This document shows positions 1 to 12,100 of a stretch of 64,000 bases of DNA, piece by piece (positions within the stretch are counted from its first letter, which is position 1; every line of letters starts with the position of its first letter). Under the pieces are notes generated by a model. The model had not been told where the DNA came from. It did no database searches and saw only the letters and a program-made list of their open reading frames with translations. The stretch lies in assembly GCA_936450465.1 (NCBI GenBank), contig OW388303.1, positions 4,237,693 through 4,301,692 of the forward strand, in the 5' to 3' direction. The position numbers were made by a program, and so were the translations under genes. The DNA comes from Gibbula magus. Its lineage: Eukaryota > Mollusca > Gastropoda > Trochida > Trochidae.

Positions 1-944
1 TCGTAATGATGAATGGGTTTCAGAGATGAAATACCCGGATGTGGCGGTCTTCAATAAGCGTAATCACCTTCTTCTCGACCTGCATATTGTCCGATCTCTA
101 TCACGTAACCGTTGCGTTAACCTGGTGACTGATATGCGCGCGCAACCGAACCCTCTGTCGTCATCGGCGTGTGAGACTCGCTATGTGACAATTCCAATGG
201 CTCTCTCACTCTCAATGGCTGTCAAAACCGATATGTTCTTGTGTGCTTTTTGTTGCTTTGATACCAACGTGTATGGTCAGCCGTTTTATACACTTCATTT
301 GCAGTTGCAAACTATTCTACCAAAGATAGTGTCATTCTCACAAAGTGCACCATTTCTTCGGATGTGATAAAATGTTCTCGGTATTTTCGATTGAATACAC
401 TGCATTTGGGATGTGGGATACGCAAAACCATGTGTTCATACGAAGAAAATCCCTTTGTAAAAGGATATTTTTAAAAATAGATGGTATCGTTTCTTTTGGA
501 CACTAGTTTAGAAAACATCAAAAGAATACGAGTAACACCGCATATTGTTTTTTCCAAAAGCATAAACAAGGCTATATATGATAATTTCAAATCATCATCG
601 CCATGAATATGTTGCTGTATCCAATGAATATCAATTACATTAGATTTTTTATTTATTTATTTATTGTTAATTATATATATACATTTCCAAGCTAAAACCA
701 TCGCGTATTCATCTCATTTTCAATGAAAGGAATGCTTTGATGTTGTACCTAGACTCGCCTTATCGTGCATAAAAAAATATTGCGTGAGCAAGTGTATCAT
801 ATATGAAACGAGACGATTTGTATTTAGTTATCCGAGCGAAAGCATGGCTTGCACATGTTTGTGCGACTACATACATACTTTCGTACGCCACACTGATAAT
901 ATATTTATTTATTACCTATTTAATGCATTGATGTTCCACGTTAA
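1..944. other. No supported gene; AT-rich leader region
   Basis: An open frame at 26-367 (+) has no recognisable domain, and I see no convincing splice sites around it. I leave it unassigned. The rest is AT-rich non-coding DNA with a short TTTATTTATTTA run near 650. Confidence 0.4.
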
Positions 945-2128
945 CAATCATCATGTCCAGGCTCAATCATCAGTATGGACTTGACGGCAACGCCCTTAAA
1001 TGGGTCACTTCCTATCTAACTGACCGACAGCAAACTGTTGTCGTTGGTGGTGAGAGATCAAAGGCCACTTCAATCACTTGTGGTGTACCACAGGGATCAG
1101 TCCTTGGTCCGGTTCTCTTTGTCTTATATACAGGATATGTCGGCACCATTACAACCAACCATACAGTTCATCATCATGCCTATGCTGATGATGCTCAGCT
1201 ACTGAAAGCATTTCGGCTGTCTGATCTGTTCACGTCCCTACAGTGCATTTCAGAGTGCACCCAGGACATCAAATGCTGGATGACAGCAAATATGCTCCAA
1301 CTTAATGACACTAAAACAGAAGCTATTCTTGTTGGTACAAAACATCAGCTTGACAAGGTCAAAATCAACTTCGTGACAGTTGCCAATGCAGATATTAACT
1401 TCTCTGATGTTGTTAAGGATTTGGGTGTGTTTCTCGACGGCTCCCTGGCCATGGATGCTCATATCAACCGCTTGAGCAGGACCTGTTTCTTTCACCTGAG
1501 GTCCATCGGGAACATTAGGCAATACCTTACAACAGCTGCAACACAGGCCCTCGTTCGAGCTCTTGTAACGTCTAGGCTCGATTATTGTAACAGCATCCTT
1601 TCAGGCATCAGTTCAAACCTCCTCGACAAACTTCAGAAGATCCAAAATACTTCCGCCCGCATCATCAGCAAGACCACTAAACGATCCCACATCACACCTG
1701 TTTTGAAAGAGCTGCACTAGTTACCGGTCAGGGCCAGAATTAACTTCAAGATTCTCTGTTTAACATTCAAGTGTCTACATGGCTTAGCTCCCTCCTACTT
1801 GTCAGATATCCTTCATCCATATGTTCCAACACGCACCCTGCGTTCCAACACGCACAATCTCCTGGTTGTACCATCTTACAAACTGAAGACGTTTGGATAC
1901 CGCTCGTTCGCCCACTCTGCACCTGTGTTGTGGAACTCTCTGCCAAGTGACGTTAAGACCTCGGGAACACTTGAATTTTTTAAATCCAAACTTAAAACAT
2001 ACCTCTTTTCTGCATCTTATTCATCACAATGAACTTTAAATATTCTTGTAAATATCCTGTAGCGCTTTGAGCATGCCTAAGGGTATGGAAAAGGCGCCAT
2101 ATAAATATGCATTTATTATTATTATAAT
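945..2128 (+). mobile_element. 5'-truncated CR1/L2-group LINE, 3' end of reverse transcriptase ORF
   Basis: One reading frame from about 953 to 2032 encodes the palm and thumb end of a non-LTR reverse transcriptase. Visible are GVPQGSVLGP (box 4), the catalytic YADD followed by AQLL, and a C-terminal block ending LWNSLPSDVK...FKSKLKTYLF, typical of CR1/L2/jockey-type LINEs. The only interruption is a TAG at 1717-1719, in a context (ELH-stop-LPV) where relatives have Trp, so one nonsense change broke the frame. The start is not native: the upstream half of the RT, the endonuclease and the 5' end are missing. After the stop comes a short 3' tail with GGCGCCATATAAAT and then an ATT-repeat terminus (about 2109-2128), the usual 3' end of this group. 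No target-site duplication was identified. Confidence 0.85.
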
Positions 2129-2224
2129 TTAAACTTAAAAAATCATGTTGCGTCTTTAAACAACATCAAGCAGATGAATTGACACATCCACAATTATCAA
2201 CCCGTCCGCTGTGTTGGTTTAGTT

Positions 2225-2460
2225 TCTATTCGCCTACATTTCTATTCGTCTACATCTCTATTCGCCTACCTCACTATACGCCTACATCTCTATTCGCCTA
2301 CATCGTTATTCACTTACATCTTTATTCCTCTACATCTCGATTCGCCTACATCATCATTACCTACATCTCTATTCGCCTAAATCTCTATTCGTCTACATCT
2401 CTATTCGTCAACATCGCTATTCGCCAACATCTCTATTCGCTAACATCGCTATTCGCCTAC
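2225..2460. repeat. 16-bp minisatellite, about 15 copies
   Basis: Unit TCTATTCGCCTACATC repeats with point changes. The overlapping open frame (2179-2475) exists only because the array lacks stops; 16 is not a multiple of 3, so the reading drifts and it is not a gene. Confidence 0.85.
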
Positions 2461-3300
2461 AAAACCACTAGTTAGGACAAGAAAATCATGAATGCATTCC
2501 TATTGTTATAACTAACCAGCCATACCAGAGCCATTGCGAACTTGATTGACTGTTGTTTATAGGATATACAGTGACGTAGGAAGAGTGGTACACCCAGATT
2601 GACGTTAAAACGTGTTATAAATAAAAAGGAAAGGGAATTTATCACAATATACTTCTCTGCTACTAACAGGTTTATTTTTGTAAACCAATTTGACCATATA
2701 CAAATGGAGTTCTTGTGAAGTGTCGATAGCCTATCAGTAAGGTGTAGTTCATGTCATTCTGTCATGCTCTTCATCAAAGTCATGTTTAATTAAAGTAATT
2801 TTGCACATTGGAAATCAATGTCATTGTCAATTTGATAAGGGACATAACTTTTGCTTGCTATAGTGAATTTGTTTGGATGACACACAATCGGAGTTCAAGT
2901 CATCATGTTCATAAACACAATTAAACCTAAATTAATCATCAATAGTTCGGAAATATTCACATTTAAAACGTCATTAATGTCTGGTAACTCGTCATTAGTA
3001 TTCAGCGAGACGTCAATAGATATAACTCGTCATTATATTTTGCACCAACATATGCATGTTCTTGATAAGCTTGGATAGCTATGATGTAACCACCAGTATC
3101 GTTATGACATTAGATAATGATGCGCGGAATAAGAAAACTACAATGCATTAACATCATGTGATTCATTGATTATCTCAGCACTAGGATAGTTAAAGGGACA
3201 GTTCTATCTGGATATTTTTTGTGGAGACGAAATTCAAGTGGATTGTCGATTGAAAACAGACTCGCAGGTTCAACATTTTAAAAGCAGAATTCAATATCTT
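2461..3300. other. No feature seen
   Basis: AT-rich DNA without an open frame, splice-bounded exon or repeat that I can support. Confidence 0.5.
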
Positions 3301-3546
3301 TTACATTGTGAGAGTAATCTTTGCTCCATTTCGCTCGACCGTGAACTGGATGGGTTTCGTGTCGTCTCGTGGGGTGGAGACAGAAGAAATCGTTGCTCGT
3401 CCTGGTAGTGTGGGGAGAGGAGAGGGGTCAGAGGTCGTGTGGTCAGTAGGCGTGGCGGGTCCAGGGCGGGTAACAGTTGCCGAGACTGTTCCTGTTTTCC
3501 TCTGCTCCAGGTTGTCCACCATGCTGAGCATTTCGTCACTCGTCCT
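3301..3546 (-). CDS. Candidate terminal coding exon of unidentified gene
   Basis: On the - strand a GC-richer block reads from a possible acceptor (TTACAAG at 3553-3547) through 81 codons to a TAA at 3301-3303. The peptide begins RTSDEMLSMVDNLEQRKTG, passes through a Ser/Thr/Pro-rich middle and ends TVERNGAKITLTM. The codon composition stands out from the AT-rich flanks. No family is recognised. A Met (codon 6) could be a start, because the frame is closed by a TAA a few codons upstream of the acceptor. No partner exon was found in the window. Both other strand and frame readings lack comparable composition. It may be the last exon of a gene whose other exons lie inside or beyond the FRRS1-like gene, or a duplicated exon fragment. 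Confidence 0.4.
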   Translation of the reverse strand, partial: RTSDEMLSMVDNLEQRKTGTVSATVTRPGPATPTDHTTSDPSPLPTLPGRATISSVSTPRDDTKPIQFTVERNGAKITLTM

Positions 3547-5440
3547 CTTGTAACTTTATTAATAAAGAATACACAGAATTAGTTTCGAAGGTAGAGTAAA
3601 TGAGTTTTTTATTCACATATGCCCAATGTTAATAACATGATAAAGAGTTACCTAACTGATTTCGATGCAAAATGGTGACTTTAAACGTCGATGTTTTCGC
3701 TCTAAAGTCCCAATTTACCTTTAAATTATGCTTTTCATAAACAGTATGTTCTCATTTATAAAATAGCATCATTTTAAAAATTTGGCATACAGCTGCGTAC
3801 CGAAAGTTTGTTCACCTGGTCGTGTATTGTAGTGCAAATATCATATAATTTGGCATGTCTTTGAAACATCGTATCAATGCGAAAACTAGACCGACATTTT
3901 TGCAGTTTCGCATTATAAAAAGACAGTTGAGTGTTCCATAACATAATCTGATTTGATATCTCATAGTAAACAGTTATAATTTAGGCAGCTCTTTGAAGTA
4001 ACCAGGGGTCAATCTTTTCAAAACTTAATTTTTTATTTTCTTCTGTGAAATATTCAGTAAGTGATCAACTTGGTCTAACATACATTATATACTTTCTCTT
4101 ATACTTATTCAATGTATTTGTGATTTAGTCATTCTGAAAACATTTATTCGAAAATTAATGTGTTTTTCATTATGCCACATTTCATAAACATATACCACTG
4201 TCGTGGCGATCACAGAATACGTTTACGAATGATTGTCTTACTCATGGATGTATGATGACTCAATGTCATTGTATGTGATGTAATTTTATCGACGTTACAA
4301 TGAACGTCAATTTACATGATACTTGCACTAACATTCACATGCAGATGCTGTATGGGAATCCAATAATTCACTTATTACACCTTTAAACACAATATTTATT
4401 AATGGGGTATTTATTTTACCATTCTAATGTATCTCAGTAATAATTAAATCTGGTTTTTATCATTCTGCATAGAGATGTACAAGTTTAGTAGTGTAATAAA
4501 TGAGTTTTTTCATTATTTTAAAAAAAAATATGTTAGAAAATAACATTTGTATTTCTTGTAGTATAGTGGTATGGTAAATGCAATCACCTATAGCATATGA
4601 TCGTTACATTCAGATAATGATAAAGCAAATTCAATATCACATTTACATTGAGTTCCATGACGACTGAAGCTATTTTCTGCTACAACATCTCCGCGTTATA
4701 AATCAAACGTTTAACAGCATATGAAGCATTCACTTCAGAGTAATAAATTGCCTATTAAAGTCCCAATTAGATGATAGATTTATATGATGTCATTGTTATG
4801 AGGCAGGAAATGACAACCATGTCAACTATATTTCATAATTGCATTATTATTTGAATCACTTGTGATATGAACAGAATGCTAATTTAAGCTGCCTTAAACA
4901 TTTATGAAAGCTTATTTACAAACCGGGCTTTTCTGTCCTTTTCTACGAAATGTCATTATCATTTGTTTCCAAACCAAGCAGCAAATAAGACGAAAATAAG
5001 GTTGTAATTAATAGACTCGTAAACAGCTGATCGAACTGTTCAAAACTCCGTACACCGCGTGCCGTCATTCTATAACGTCATCTGACCTATGATACTATAT
5101 CAGTATGTCACTTACTGCTGTTGGTACATAAGAAAAAAACGTAACGACCGTAAACGAGTATTTTACTGTTGTTTTTGGTGAAAATGTTACTCGGGATGAC
5201 CCAAATGGCCCAGGATAATGAAATGACCAAATGTATCATATATTCTTGCTTATAATTTATTAGGGTTGTTTTCTTTCCATATATTACAAAATAAATGTAT
5301 CAAAAATATTATCTTTAATTTCCTAGGTGTCTTTGTCACAGTACGGAGTTACGAAGATCGAACCATAGGTAGTTTCAATGTCAAAAGATATGGAAATGAA
5401 CATTCATCAACGTTTTAATCTCTAATTATACCCTTTCAGC
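3547..5440. other. No feature seen
   Basis: AT-rich DNA upstream of the first visible exon of the FRRS1-like gene. The missing signal-peptide exon may be here or before the window; I could not pick a short Met-plus-hydrophobic exon ending in a donor of the required phase. Confidence 0.4.
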
Positions 5441-5740
5441 GTAAGCGGGGGTACACAGAGTTCATTTTGTCCGTCTGTCCGTCTGTCTGTCCGTCCGTCA
5501 CAAAACTTTATGCAGAGCATTCTCTCAAACTGTACATTCTAGCTTCACCAAACTTGCTGCACATGTTAGCCATGATTTTTGCCTTGAGGGTTAGGCCGAT
5601 TTCTGAAATTTATATTTTGACCTCGAGCTCACAGTTTCTCTGTAAGGAGGTCATTTTGTGCGGAGCATATCTCCCAAACTATACATTCTAGCATCACAAA
5701 ACTTTATATACAGGTCACCCATGATCTCTAGATATACCTT
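5441..5740 (+). repeat. CCGTCTGT-rich dispersed repeat with internal duplication
   Basis: Starts with a run of CCGTCTGTCCGTC and contains two related halves, each with a GAGCAT...TCT-AAACT-TACATTCTAGC core (about 5515 and 5660). The reading MSVCPSVCPSVTK is a low-complexity artefact. It is of the same general style as the CGTCCGTC repeats at 8127, 15690 and 17939. Confidence 0.5.
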
Positions 5741-5997
5741 ATGATTATTAGACGTGCATCGGAATTACATTTTTGGCGGCTGCCATGGAAACATGACAAA
5801 CCCCCACACATGATAATCCTTTCTCTTTTGGCTATTGTAATTAAAACATGTTTTGATACAGGGTCTGTATTATTCGAGTACTGTCTTTTAAACAACAATG
5901 AGAAAAAGTACCAAATTGTAGCACATCTGTCTACCATATACTAAAGCTCTATCTAAAAAAAAATCAAATTTTCATAATTTTCTGTTTCTACCCACAG

Positions 5998-6147
5998 TAT
6001 GGAGTTACCCCGACGGACCCCCCAACTACACGTGTCTGTCCATGTTACCTGATCACGGGAGGGACCTGACCTGGCAGGAGAACGGACCGTGTCCCTACCA
6101 GATCAAACTGTCCACCCCCATCTACCAGCCCTCACAGAGTGTCACAA
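5998..6147 (+). CDS. FRRS1: FRRS1-like exon: start of Reeler domain
   Basis: Acceptor CCCACAG and donor A|GTAGGT. Encodes WSYPDGPPNYTCLSMLPDHG, the opening of a Reeler domain with the Y-P-x-G, Cys and M-x-P-x-H signatures. It enters with two bases of a split codon, so a preceding signal-peptide exon is expected. Confidence 0.9.
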
Positions 6148-9100
6148 GTAGGTTGCTCCATCTCTAACACCCCCACCATCCCCTTCTCTAACACCCCCAT
6201 CATCCCCTTCTCTAACACCCCGCCATCCCCTTCTCTAACACCCCGCCATCCCCTTCTTTAACACCCCGCCATCCCCTTCTCTAACACCCCGCCATCCCCT
6301 TCTCTAACACCCCGCCATCCCCTTCTCTAACACCCCGCCATCCCCTTCTGAAACAACCCCACCATCCCCTTCTGTAGCATCCCCTTCTCTAACACCCCGC
6401 CATCCCCTTCTCTAACACCCCGCCATCCCCTTCTGTAACAACCCCACCATCCCCTTCTGTAGCATCCCCTTCTCTAACACCCCGCCATCCCCTTCTCTAA
6501 CACCCCTACCATTACCTTCTCTAAAACCCCGCCATCCCCTTCTCTAACACCCCGCCATCCCCTTCTCTAACACCCCGCCATCCCCTTCTCTAACACCCCG
6601 CCATCCCCTTCTCTAACACCCCGCCATCCCCTTCTGTAACAACCCCACCATCCCCTTCTGTAGCATCCCCTTCTCTAACACCCCGCCATCCCCTTCTCTA
6701 ACACCCCGCCATACCCTTCTCTAATAACCCCGCCATCCCCTTCTCTAACACCCCGCCATCCCCTTCTCTATCACCCCGCCATCCCCTTCCCTAACACCCC
6801 GCCATCCCCTTCTCTAACACCCCGCCATACCCTTCTCTAACACCCCGCCATCCCCTTCTCTAACACCCCGCCATCCCCTTCTGTAACAACCCCACCATCC
6901 CCTTCTGTAGCAACCCCGCCATCCCCTTCTCTAACACCCCGCCATCCCCTTCTCTATAACCCCGCCATCCCCTTCTCTAAGACCCCGCCATCCCCTTCTC
7001 TAACACCTCGCCATACCCTTCTCTAACACCCCGCCATCCCCTTCTGTAACAACCCGCCATCCCCTTCTGTAACAACCCCACCATCCCCTTCTCTAACACC
7101 CCTACCATTCCCTTCTTTAACACCCCGCCATCCCCTTCTTTAACACCCCGCCATCATCTTCTCTAACACCCCGCCATCCCCTTCTCTAACACCCCGCCAA
7201 CCCCTTCTCTAACACCCCGCCATCCCCTTCTGTAACAACCCCACCATCCCCTTCTGTAACAACCCCGCCATCCCCTTCTCTAACACACCGCCAACCCCTT
7301 CTCTAACACCCCGCCATCCCCTTCTGTAACAACCCCGCCATCCCCTTCTGTAACAACCCCACTTTACCCGGTTTTACCCGGAAAACTGTAGGGACTAACC
7401 TCTGTGGGAAGAGAATGTGTATGCTAATGTGTATTTTTGTCTCAGTATAAATCCCAGAGCACGAAGTGTACAAGTGTACAGCAACTATCAAACTATATAT
7501 GACACTAGTGTCGGTGCGAGTGTATGTTTCAGGTCCAAACAAGGCAGCAAATATGAGAAAATAACTCCGTAATTAATATACCGAAAACACCTGATTGAAG
7601 TGTCTAAAACTCGCTGTGACTCCCGTGGTGGATTCTATGGTGTTATGTGATTAAAATGTACAAGCTGTCATTTCCTAATTTTTCAGTCAGTTACTGTCAA
7701 ACGTTATCTTTGAAATATATTCATAGTCGTAAGTTTGGACATGCCAAACCCCTTTAAATATCTCATTTCGTTGGATTATTATGACGTTCCGCCAATACTT
7801 AGCACGTCATGAATCATTCAGAAGACACGAGTTATGTTTTGTTAAACGAGCACTAGTGGAGTATGATATACGTGTTGAACTCATGAACCAGTATGGTAGT
7901 GTACAATAGACGGAGCAAAACTGGGCTTTAAGAGAAATTTCAAGGTTCATAAGTGTGTCGCAAAGGGGAACGTTCTCTAATAGGATTTAAAAACTGATTA
8001 ATTGCAACAATTTATCTACTTAACAATGTCACGTCGAGTTTATTCCGATAATGCAGGCTTTTATACCTGACATATTTTCTTTTATAAGGGTTTCTCTATA
8101 TTTTCAACCGTTTTTAAAACGCGTTTTAGCTCATCAGGCTTGAAAGGCTAGATGGGCTTATTGCATTGGCGTCGGGCGTCGGGCGTCGTCCGTTTACTTT
8201 CCACATTTTCGACTTCTCCCCAAAAACCGCTGCATCCCCAAAGCTGTTATTTGGTAAGTTGGTAACTGGCACCTAGGTGGTCAAAGTGTGTTCATCATGA
8301 ATTTCAACGCCAACAAATAGGGCCGCCAGATACGTTATAAGTAAAACCTTTAAGTGACTTCTTCTCCGAAAGCGCTTGATATAGCCATCTGAATTGTGTC
8401 ATTAACATCTTTGTAGGATCTCGAAGACCTATTGTTATTATCCTGATTTTTATTCTTTATTATTATTTGTACTTTTTTCGTCCAGAAGTTTCAGAATTAA
8501 CGGCTGGACCGATTCGCATGAAGTTTTCAGCGATGATAGCATGTGACCAGGTCTGGAAATAGACGAGACAGATTTTGGATTTTCGACTTCTTTCTTGAGT
8601 TATCTCCCCTTGAAGTCAAAACTTCAAACCGCAATAACTCAAAAACTAATGAATATATTTTCATAAAACTTTCACCAAAAGGTGGGCAACAACATTCGGC
8701 CATGACAATAGATTTTTTGCTATTTCGAAAAAACTTATTTTTTTTAAACTTTCGCGATTTTTAGGGTATGCGTCTAAAAAAACTTCAATTCTTTGAATAA
8801 AGTTAAATGTTATAGCTTATTTTGAAGATAAATGAATTCTTCAGAGGGTTGCAGAAGTCGATTTTTTAATTTCATCCTAGAATTTTAATAATCCTTCATT
8901 GAAGATGGTCATTTTTAAAAAGACCGAATTTCGGCCTCATGCTTAAAGGGCCATAACTCTGTTAGAAATGAAGATATGTCAAAGATACCTACTGCAATCT
9001 GATCACAGTACGTTACTTTTTCGTCATTTTCAACAAAGTTCAAAGGATCATAACTGCTTACCTAATCAAGATAATTAAATTATAGCTACACCATCGGATG

Positions 9101-12100
9101 CACACATTACAGAACAACAACTTTTCTGTGAAGCCTTTCATCAAAAAATTAGTTTAGCTCCAAATATCACAAACGTTCTCAAGGGCTCAAAATTTAAACA
9201 TTTTTCAATATTTTCTTGAATATTCAGGAAGAGATTACGCCTTTATTATGTATGCAATCTAAATGATGATTACATCTACTTAAGAGGAAATTAAAGTACA
9301 ATATTTTCTATGTTATAACTTAGTATGAAAATATTAACCATTTTGTCTTAATCGTGAGAAAGGTCATGTAGGGGTCCATTAATAAGCGATTGTTCCATTT
9401 TCAGAGGGTCATTGTCTTTGGAGATTTTTTGTAAAAAAAACTACTGAAGATAGAGACATTTTGATAGTTCATTTTAAAGCAGAGAAACTGATGAATAACC
9501 GAGAATCCAACATGGAGTTCTAAGTCAAGCAGAAGTCTTGAAGACCTAAGTATTGACGCGTCAATCCTAGTTGTCATTGAACTTACTAATGGCCGTGCGT
9601 CATACTGTTGCGTTGTGGCAATCATGCTTTTCATACAATTTTCAACTTTCCTGGCTGAGGTTTGCGTGTGGCCAACGTGTTCCGAATGTTCATTTGTCAA
9701 CGAAGGCATACTTAACATTATAGAAACACACAAAGTTTCGTTGTAATTATAACAAATTGAACGAAATTACCAAACTAAATTGTTGCGTTTCTTTGAGTGC
9801 ATTAAGATGGTTTTGAGTCGAAATGAGGGCATGTAAAATACTGTAAATTATTCATTAGTTTAATTTGTTTAGATGTTGAAATTAATAAGCTCTTTATTGT
9901 ACTTGGCCTATAAGTTTCTTCAAGTTGCTTGTAACTCTTTCAGTAACACTTGAAGCAGAGGACGGCACCCCCATCCGTGGGGTACAGGCGAGCGTGCACC
10001 GGAAGAACTTAAACACAGAAGAGTTCCAAGGGACGTTTACACAATATCTTCCACAAGACAAATTAAAAGCAATGAACTGTATGGGCGGTCGCCATGTGAG
10101 TTCTGTATGAGGAAAATCAAATGTTGCTGATTTCAAAGACTTCTAATTATGTACTTATTAACTTTGTTAGATTTGGGATAACACTACCTTCAATGTGTTC
10201 ACTATCTAAATGGCATGTATTTCTAACATGTACTACATGTATTTTAACTATGTTTACGTAATACTGTTTTCATGTGTATTTAAAGGTGAAGATGTCAAAG
10301 AATAATTCAATTATTTAGGTATCAGTTTTTCTAGGTCTAATAACTATAACAGAATTGTAATTAGGAGGAGAACATTAACATAACAGCGTTGAGGACAACG
10401 CAATTCTTTTAAGTCGTATTTCACTTTTAAGTTGAAGCCACATTAACCTAAAGAGAAGGGTTTAAAGTTCAAATGTGTCTTCTGATGTACAAACAGGGCT
10501 CGATACACCAGATAATGTCTCGAGTTACTTTAACGAAACGAGTGTTACCAATCTTTCTGAATTCGTTTGAGGGACGTTATGATAACATGTTTATGACGTC
10601 ACAGCAGAGGAAATGCGGGAACCCGCTTAGAAACAATGGTTTCTTGACAAAAGTTATATGTTCATGTGTGATATACATGCATATGATACTGGTTAAGTTT
10701 TTCAATATTGGTAATTATGTACTTTTATTCCATCGTTTGCTATGTGTGCATGAATCTTTTAAAACTAGTTTTTATTTTAAAACGACAACATGTCTTTAAA
10801 ATCGTTAATCATGTTCAAGCCAGAATGTCCTTACCCACTACTTGATATTTGCTGATAGTATTATTGTATTACATTTCAAAATGTGTCATATGTCATATGT
10901 CATATCTCAACCTTCTTTTTTCCTGCATTTCAGAATCAAATCGGCCATAAAAATTCGAAGAAAGCGGATAAAATTATACTAGTATGGGAGGCACCTGATG
11001 TGAATATTGGAGATGTTATTATCAGGTAAATAATAATGTCAATATGATATTATTATAATATGATATTAATATTTAATATTGACATTTTTCATTATACATG
11101 CAAGTTTCACACAATGTTTTTATAATTACACACTAATAGATAATGATGATATATATTTGAAATAAAGACAATTTCAAAATGGATTTTACCATATTAATAT
11201 ATGCAACAGAATATTCATTTTATTTATACATGTTGAAATATTTTAAAATGGAGAACGTTAATTATTGTTCGTGAAGGTATAAATTGAAATAACTGTTAAT
11301 ATTTAATTAATAATTTAGTGTTCATTGTATTTTAGTTAATGGAACACGTTTGCACGTATCACTGATGGTTCAGCTACATTGACTGTTACTGATAATTATA
11401 TGTTAAACCAAGGCATACACACACGCATATACGCAGTTACATAAACACACGCATACACACTCATAACCGAGGTTTTTTTACGTTAACAATAATGAATAAT
11501 ATCCAGTTTATTTGCATCCTCGGTAACCCTGGGTTTTATATATGCTCCGTTTCTCTCCACTATATCAGCCATGGGAAACTCTGTCAGCGCAGTCTGATTA
11601 AAATCGACGATTTTCCGTGGAATAAAAATTGCAAAATAGTGCATCTACCGGGATACGAACTCGTTCGTGGGTTTCCACGCCAAACCGTCTGAAAGCACCC
11701 CGTACACTAGCGTGTTCGGGCGCAATTCAGCTAGCCAATCAAAAGATGCCCAACAAATGCTTTCGGTGCGAGAAACTAGGGGCAGATAACTCCAAACAGC
11801 TATCCTTTTGTCTTTTCCGAATGCTTTCAAAACCGCAACCGTTTAAATACTATGATGTGATTGGTCAGCTATTTGACTGGGTTTTGGCTGCGCTAAACTG
11901 GTTCTGAACACACGCCTATACGGGGTGTTCTCAGACCTTGTGGCGAGGAATCTACAGAACCTGTTCGTATCCCGGCAGATGCAAAATTTTGCAAATTTTA
12001 TTCCTCGGAACAAGGTCGATTTTAATCAGACTGTCTGTCAGCGAAAACTGTAATAAAATTACCCGCCCTTGGCCGGCGTGACGAAGTCAGTAACCAAAGA

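Noticed and set aside
26..367. 113-residue open frame at the window start
   Set aside because: No recognisable domain and no convincing splice sites; left unassigned.
2179..2475. 98-residue open frame
   Set aside because: Translation of a 16-bp minisatellite.
11492..11907. Open frames inside the nested palindromes
   Set aside because: They cross terminal repeats and a target duplication of non-coding elements.
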